From: Nocardiopsis alborubida
Lineage (GTDB): Bacteria; Actinomycetota; Actinomycetes; Streptosporangiales; Streptosporangiaceae
NCBI RefSeq assembly: GCF_012396365.1
Contig: NZ_JAAXPG010000037.1
Span: 1-64,000 of the forward strand
Length of the DNA stretch: 64,000 bases
Reading direction: 5' to 3'
The position numbers were made by a program, and so were the translations under genes. This document shows, in pieces, positions 60,283 to 64,000 of the stretch; position 1 is the stretch's first letter, and every line of letters begins with the position of its first letter. The notes below the pieces were generated by a model, which had not been told where the DNA came from, did no database searches, and saw only the letters and a program-made list of their open reading frames with translations.

Positions 60283-61014
60283 ATGACGACGATTGCGACG
60301 CGCACGGTGGAGTACCGGGCTGACGGCCTGACCATGACCGGGCATCTGGCGATCCCGGCCGGCGTCGGCCGTCGGCCCGCGGTGCTGCTCGGACCGGAGG
60401 GTCCCGGACTCAGCGACGTCGAGCGCGGCCGGGCCGACGCGCTCGCCGAGCTGGGCTACGTGGCGCTCGCCTTCGACCTCCACGGCGGACGCTACCTGGC
60501 CGACCCGCAGGAGATGCTGGCCCGTTGCCTGCCCCTCCTCGCCGACCCCGACCGGATGCGGGACATCGGTCACGCGGCCCTCGGTGTGCTGCGCGCCGAA
60601 CCGCGGACCGACCCCGATCGGATCGCCGCCGTCGGTTACGGCACCGGGGGCGCCGTCGGGCTCGAACTCGGACGCGGCGGCATCGCGCTGCGCGCGATCG
60701 GCACGGTCAACGCACTGACCACGGGCCGACCGGGCGAGTCCGAACGCATCCGCTGCCCGGTGTGGGCCGGGGTCGGGTCGGAGGACCCGATCATGCCGCC
60801 CGAGCAGCGCGAGGCGTTCACAGCCGAGATGCAGGCCGCCGGCGTCGACTGGCGGCTCACCGTCTACGGCGGGGCCCTGCACGCCTTCCACCACCCGCCC
60901 ACGCCCGCCGACCAGACCGTGCTCCCCGGCGTCGGGCACCACCCGCGGCACGCGCGGCGCGCCTGGCGGGACGTCCTCGACCTGCTCGCCGAGTGCCTAC
61001 CCGTGGCGGCGTGA
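60283..61014 (+). CDS. Dienelactone-hydrolase-like protein lacking the usual nucleophile
   Basis: A 243-residue alpha/beta hydrolase of the DLH type: RPAVLLGPEGPGLSDVERGR, ADALAELGYVALAFDLHGGR, AGVGSEDPIMPPEQRE (acid), and GALHAFHHPPTP (His). At the nucleophile elbow the family has GYCFGG or GxSxG; here it reads VGYGTGGAV, so the Cys/Ser is replaced by Gly. Either the enzyme is inactive toward classic substrates or it works by another residue. It follows the carnitine operon by 161 bp and may be separately expressed. Confidence 0.8.
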   Translation: MTTIATRTVEYRADGLTMTGHLAIPAGVGRRPAVLLGPEGPGLSDVERGRADALAELGYVALAFDLHGGRYLADPQEMLARCLPLLADPDRMRDIGHAALGVLRAEPRTDPDRIAAVGYGTGGAVGLELGRGGIALRAIGTVNALTTGRPGESERIRCPVWAGVGSEDPIMPPEQREAFTAEMQAAGVDWRLTVYGGALHAFHHPPTPADQTVLPGVGHHPRHARRAWRDVLDLLAECLPVAA

Positions 61015-61397
61015 CCGGGCCGGTCCGCCCCAGGACGGCGCTGACCGGCCCCTTCGTGAGGGGCGCGTCCCCGCGGGCGCTGCCGCGAGGAGGGACCGGC
61101 GCGAGCGATGCCGCTGAGCCCCGGCCCGGAGGGGAGCCCGCGGCGGACCGGGGTGCGGAACCGGTACGACCGCTCCCGTGTCCCAGGTGAGGCGCTCGGG
61201 CTTCCCCGCGAGCGCCCCGAAGGCCGCCGCGCCCACACCGAGCCGACCCGGACCACGCCCACATGCTGTCGTGGTCCGAGCACAACCCCAAGGGGTTGGC
61301 GCTCGTCATCTTCGGCGCCGTGATCCTGGCCGTGGTGGTCTTGATCCTGCTCATGAACACGCTGGACGCTCCGGGCGGCCTCCAGTGTCCGCAGGGA
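61015..61397. other. Intergenic region with a possible small membrane ORF
   Basis: 383 bp between convergent genes. From ATG at 61263 a frame reads MLSWSEHNPKGLALVIFGAV and ILAVVVLILLMNTLDAPGG, one clear membrane helix, but it then runs without a stop into the antisense of the next gene. It may be a small protein whose stop is lost, or chance. Otherwise nothing is seen. Confidence 0.35.
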
Positions 61398-62015
61398 TCA
61401 GCCCGCGAGCATGCGGGGGACGAGGTAGACGAGTTCGAAGGCCTCGTAGGCCGCGCCGACGACGAACAGCGCCAGCGCGGGCAGGCTCAGCCAGCCGATC
61501 TGTTGGAGGCCGTGGAGGTAGCCGCGACGGCGGTCGGGGGCGCCGACCGCCGCGGGGCGCAGCCAGGCCCTTCCGAGGAGGTAGGCGCCGAGCATGACCA
61601 GGGCGTAGGCCTGGAACTCGATGACGAGCGTCAGCGAGTGCGGGATCATCATCGTGGCCGTGGTCGCGTCGACCGGGGCGAGGATCACGCCGGTCTCGTA
61701 CGCCTTGTAGGCGAAGAGGGGGATACCGGCGAAGGGCACGATCATCGAGGGCAGCAGGATCCTCAGGACGACGACGGTCAGCACGTTGACCCCGAAGATG
61801 GTCAGGCCGAACAGCCAGGGGTTCGCGAACAGCTCACCCACCAGGTCCGCCGTCCCGTCCTGCTGCTGGGAGCCGACCTGGGCGGCGTTCAGCTCGGGGA
61901 AGGCCAGGGCCGCGCCCACGCCGACGAGGAACACGCCGTAGGCGATCGCGTTCATCACGAGGTAGGCGCGAAGGTTCGCGCGGATGATCCGGAAGGGCCT
62001 GCGAAGGCTTCGCAC
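61398..62015 (-). CDS. SpoIIM-family (stage II sporulation protein M-like) membrane protein
   Basis: A 205-residue protein with about five hydrophobic helices. The SpoIIM-type features are the helix-loop FANPWLFGLTIFGVNVLTVV near the start of the core and the conserved IPHSLTLVIEFQAYALVMLG with the IPHxxxE motif, then AYLLGRAWLRP. Bacillus SpoIIM helps septal peptidoglycan removal; actinobacterial relatives are of unknown role. The upstream gene on the same strand encodes another membrane protein; the two are 109 bp apart and likely share the operator at 62931-62954. Confidence 0.8.
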   Translation of the reverse strand: MRSLRRPFRIIRANLRAYLVMNAIAYGVFLVGVGAALAFPELNAAQVGSQQQDGTADLVGELFANPWLFGLTIFGVNVLTVVVLRILLPSMIVPFAGIPLFAYKAYETGVILAPVDATTATMMIPHSLTLVIEFQAYALVMLGAYLLGRAWLRPAAVGAPDRRRGYLHGLQQIGWLSLPALALFVVGAAYEAFELVYLVPRMLAG

Positions 62016-62124
62016 GTGTCTGTCTCCGTGTTCGACGGGGTTGGTTCGTGGGGTCCGAAGAGCCGCTGGGGCTCGCGGTACTCGGTGCCGCGCCGCGGGA
62101 ACGCGTGTCCCGCGGCGTCGGCGG

Positions 62125-62790
62125 TCAGCCGCTGCCGTCCAGCAGCGCGTTCCAGCGCAGCCGCGTCGCCCGCTCCACGCTGGAGGCCGAGGCGCACAGC
62201 CCGAGCGCGACGTTGAGCCACAGCGGCAGGTCGACGGGCGAGGCGAAGGCGCCGAAGCGTTCGGCTACCGGGGGCACCTGTGAGACCCCCTCGACGATCT
62301 GCGGGACGACGAGGACGACCGGCACGATCAGCAGGACCAGCGACACCGCACCGACCAGGCGGCCCAACGCCGGGTGCTCGCGGTCGAGACGGGCGCGACG
62401 CCCCTCCGCCGAGCGTTCGTCCGGAACGAGCTGGCGCGCGTCGCCCCCGGCGGTCACGTAGTGGCAGCGCCTGAGCCCGAAGGCCGTCGACTCCACCTCG
62501 ATCACCCCTCCCCGCACCGGGAGGACCGCGGGGAGGGCGGACTCCAGGTGGTGCCTGCCGTCCAGGTAGAGGTGGGCCCTGCCCTTGCCGTCCTCGGTCA
62601 TGACCCGCTGCCAGTAGGGGACGTCGACGGTGTGGACCACGCGGCGCCCGTCTCCGTCGGTCAGGGGCAGGTGGAACAGTGCGCGGGAGAGCGGCTGCCA
62701 CCAGCGGAAGCGCTTCAGGGGACGGCCGCTTCCGCCCCTGATCCGTGTCGCCGCCCTGTGCTGCCTGCGCTGCCTGCGATCCCTGATCAC
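62125..62790 (-). CDS. Membrane protein paired with the SpoIIM-like gene
   Basis: A 221-residue protein: a basic N-terminus, a soluble part (about 30-130) with VVHTVDVPYWQRVMTEDGKG, RAHLYLDGRHHLESALPAVL and GGVIEVESTAFGLRRCHYV, then two hydrophobic segments (LVGAVSLVLLIVPVVLVVPQ and LWLNVALGLCASASS). I recognise no family. The first protein-coding start on the - strand facing the MerR gene; its promoter probably includes the palindrome at 62931-62954. Confidence 0.65.
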   Translation of the reverse strand: MIRDRRQRRQHRAATRIRGGSGRPLKRFRWWQPLSRALFHLPLTDGDGRRVVHTVDVPYWQRVMTEDGKGRAHLYLDGRHHLESALPAVLPVRGGVIEVESTAFGLRRCHYVTAGGDARQLVPDERSAEGRRARLDREHPALGRLVGAVSLVLLIVPVVLVVPQIVEGVSQVPPVAERFGAFASPVDLPLWLNVALGLCASASSVERATRLRWNALLDGSG

Positions 62791-62930
62791 TTCGGGCTCC
62801 CTGTCCGTTCGCGAAGATCGGTGGCCGACCCGGCGCGAGAACGCAACCGCCGCATGCCCGTCGCCGCTGGGGGCGTACCTGGCCTGCGCGGTCGCGAACC
62901 GGTCACGATCGGCACCCGCCCCATTGCAGA

Positions 62931-62954
62931 GCCTGCCCTCGGGGCAGGGTCAAG
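62931..62954 (-). promoter_or_regulatory. MerR-type operator for the leftward membrane genes
   Basis: On the - strand it reads CTTGACCCTGCCCCGAGGGC (then AGGC): a TTGACC -35 followed directly by a CCTGCCC/GGGCAGG dyad. This is the same arrangement as the site ahead of the MerR gene, facing the other way. MerR regulators bind between -35 and -10 elements. Confidence 0.65.
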
Positions 62955-63000
62955 CCTGGACCGCGCCGCGTCGGACACGGCGGGCGAACGGGGGACGCCG

Positions 63001-63025
63001 CTTGACCCTGCCCCCGGGGCAGGGT
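63001..63025 (+). promoter_or_regulatory. MerR-type operator and -35 ahead of the MerR gene
   Basis: TTGACC (63002-63007) overlaps ACCCTGCCCC and GGGGCAGGGT, a perfect 21-bp dyad with one central base (63005-63025), 65 bp before the regulator's start. This is the classic layout of a MerR-controlled promoter and suggests autoregulation. Confidence 0.7.
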
Positions 63026-63089
63026 GTGGACTGTGGACACGCGTGGGGTGTGGCGCTGCCCGCGGTCGCGGCGGAGGAGGAGGCATCGC

Positions 63090-63830
63090 GTGGCCTGGAG
63101 TACTCAGCAGCTCGCCGAGCTCGCCAACACGACGGTGAAGGCCGTCCGGTACTACCACAAGATCGGCCTGCTGGATATGCCGGAGCGAACGGCGAACGGA
63201 TACAAGCAGTACCAGGTCCCACACCTGGTCCGCCTGCTCCAGATCAGGCGGTTGAGCGATCTGGGGGTTCCGCTGTCGGAGGTGGAGTCGATGGGACGGG
63301 CGGACGAGGACCCGGACGAGGCGATCCGCGTGCTGGACGGGGAGCTGGAGGCGACGGTCGAGCGGCTCAACCGCGTGCGGGCGGAGCTGGCCGCCATCCT
63401 GCGCCACCGCGCACCGGCCTACGTTCCCCCCGCGTTCGCCCCGGTCTCCCGTGAGCTCTCCGAGAGGCAGCGATCGTTGCTGATGGTCTACTCGACCGTT
63501 CTCAGCGAGGAGTCCGTCGAGGAGTTCCGCGCACTGATCAGCGAACCCGACGAGACGGACGAGGAGTTCGAGGCCCTTCCCGCGGACGCGGACGACGCCG
63601 CGATCGACCGCCTCGCCGCGCGCATGCTGCCGGTCGTCCGCAGGGGACGCGAGGAGAACCCCTGGTCGGCCGACCCCGCGGTCGACGCGCCGGGCGGTGC
63701 GGAGCACGCCGAACGGACCATGGCCGAGGCCATGGTGCAGTTGTACAACCCAGCGCAGCTCCGTGTGCTGAAGCGTGTGAACGCTCTCCTTCAGGAGGAG
63801 GCCTCAGAGGCGGGCGAGGACGCGCCCTGA
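63090..63830 (+). CDS. MerR-family regulator
   Basis: A 246-residue regulator. The N-terminal domain reads WSTQQLAELANTTVKAVRYY, HKIGLLDMPERTANGYKQYQ (helix-turn-helix and wing), then LVRLLQIRRLSDLGVPLSEV and the dimerisation helix. The C-terminal part (about 110-246) is helical and acidic, as in TipA/SoxR-unlike, large MerR proteins of unknown ligand. No metal-binding Cys are present, so a metal sensor is unlikely. GTG at 63090 has a GGAGGAGG site. It faces the SpoIIM-like pair across matching operators and probably controls both. Confidence 0.88.
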   Translation: MAWSTQQLAELANTTVKAVRYYHKIGLLDMPERTANGYKQYQVPHLVRLLQIRRLSDLGVPLSEVESMGRADEDPDEAIRVLDGELEATVERLNRVRAELAAILRHRAPAYVPPAFAPVSRELSERQRSLLMVYSTVLSEESVEEFRALISEPDETDEEFEALPADADDAAIDRLAARMLPVVRRGREENPWSADPAVDAPGGAEHAERTMAEAMVQLYNPAQLRVLKRVNALLQEEASEAGEDAP

Positions 63831-63868
63831 CGCGCCCTGACGCGGCATCGGCCGGGAGTCCGAAGGGG

Positions 63869-64000
63869 TCAGCGCTCGTCCCCGTGCCCCTGGCGGACCC
63901 GGGCCGGAGCGGACCCGCTCGAAGCGGGGCGCCGCGCCCTCACCAGCTGGGCGAGCAGGGCCAGCACGGGCAGTTCCACCAGCGGCCCCACCACCAGCGC
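63869..64000 (-). CDS. ACR3-like arsenite transporter, C-terminal end (runs off the window)
   Basis: The last 43 codons of a leftward gene: LVVGPLVELPVLALLAQLVR followed by a charged tail. The hydrophobic VVGPLVExPVL segment with its Glu-Pro resembles the final helix of ACR3 / bile-acid:sodium-symporter-type transporters. Only the end is visible, so the call is tentative. Confidence 0.45.
   Translation of the reverse strand, partial: ALVVGPLVELPVLALLAQLVRARRPASSGSAPARVRQGHGDER

Noticed and set aside
61263-62216. A 317-codon protein starting MLSWSEHNPKG
   Set aside because: Only the first 40 codons look real (one membrane helix); the rest is antisense to the SpoIIM-like gene.

Overview
This window reads as chromosome from a high-GC filamentous actinobacterium, most like Nocardiopsis or a close relative (inference). 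The reasons are very high G+C, many GTG starts, many 4-nt ATGA/GTGA overlaps, repeated XRE-DUF5753/DUF397/DUF6879 sets, RsbW-like anti-sigma ATPases, an actinobacterial Tad pilus locus with a BTAD protein, and type I-E CRISPR repeats of the actinobacterial kind. No rRNA or tRNA gene was seen.

Region 1 (1-8.3 kb) is accessory. It opens with an IS3 transposase tail, then an FxLD lanthipeptide precursor with its dedicated methyltransferase, two regulator sets (XRE with DUF6879; XRE with two DUF397 proteins), a CRISPR leader-plus-repeat relic, a Nudix hydrolase and two HATPase proteins. Region 2 (8.4-18.7 kb) is one long rightward Tad-type pilus/secretion operon: lipoprotein, secreted protein, SAF/CpaB, CpaE-like, TadA, TadB, TadC, pilin-like peptide, three TadE/F-like proteins, and an 851-residue membrane protein that joins an OmpA-like domain to a C-terminal BTAD module.

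Region 3 (18.7-35 kb) is a decay and recombination zone. It holds CRISPR array 1 (25 repeats) and array 2 (17 repeats), which share one identical spacer at the same position. Between and beyond them are broken genes (start-less secreted protein, DCC thiol oxidoreductase, cytosine methyltransferase, IS5, ABC ATPase, alpha/beta hydrolase), solitary CRISPR repeats, a two-component system, an AKR/HxlR pair, an SDR/TetR pair, and a rare fusion of a squalene/phytoene-synthase-like domain to a cis-prenyltransferase, lying between two solitary CRISPR repeats. No cas gene is present anywhere in the window.

Region 4 (35-45 kb) has a GH19 chitinase under a likely DasR site, then an IclR-controlled catabolic operon: dehydrogenase-RraA fusion, TRAP-type permease, small membrane protein, Ldh-family dehydrogenase and L-2-hydroxyglutarate oxidase. 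Region 5 (45-46.7 kb) is CRISPR array 3 (25 repeats, a different I-E repeat). Region 6 (46.7-53.2 kb) pairs an MmyB-type regulator with an SDR, MFS transporter, MpaB/DUF2236 oxygenase and aldehyde dehydrogenase. Region 7 (54.8-60.1 kb) looks like an L-carnitine catabolic locus: BCCT transporter, an XRE-TetR fusion regulator, BKACE enzyme (CdhB-like), L-carnitine dehydrogenase (CdhA-like) and betainyl-CoA thioesterase (CdhC-like). Region 8 (60.3-64 kb) holds a dienelactone-hydrolase-like protein lacking its nucleophile, a SpoIIM-type membrane pair facing a MerR regulator with two matching operator palindromes, and the tail of an ACR3-like transporter.
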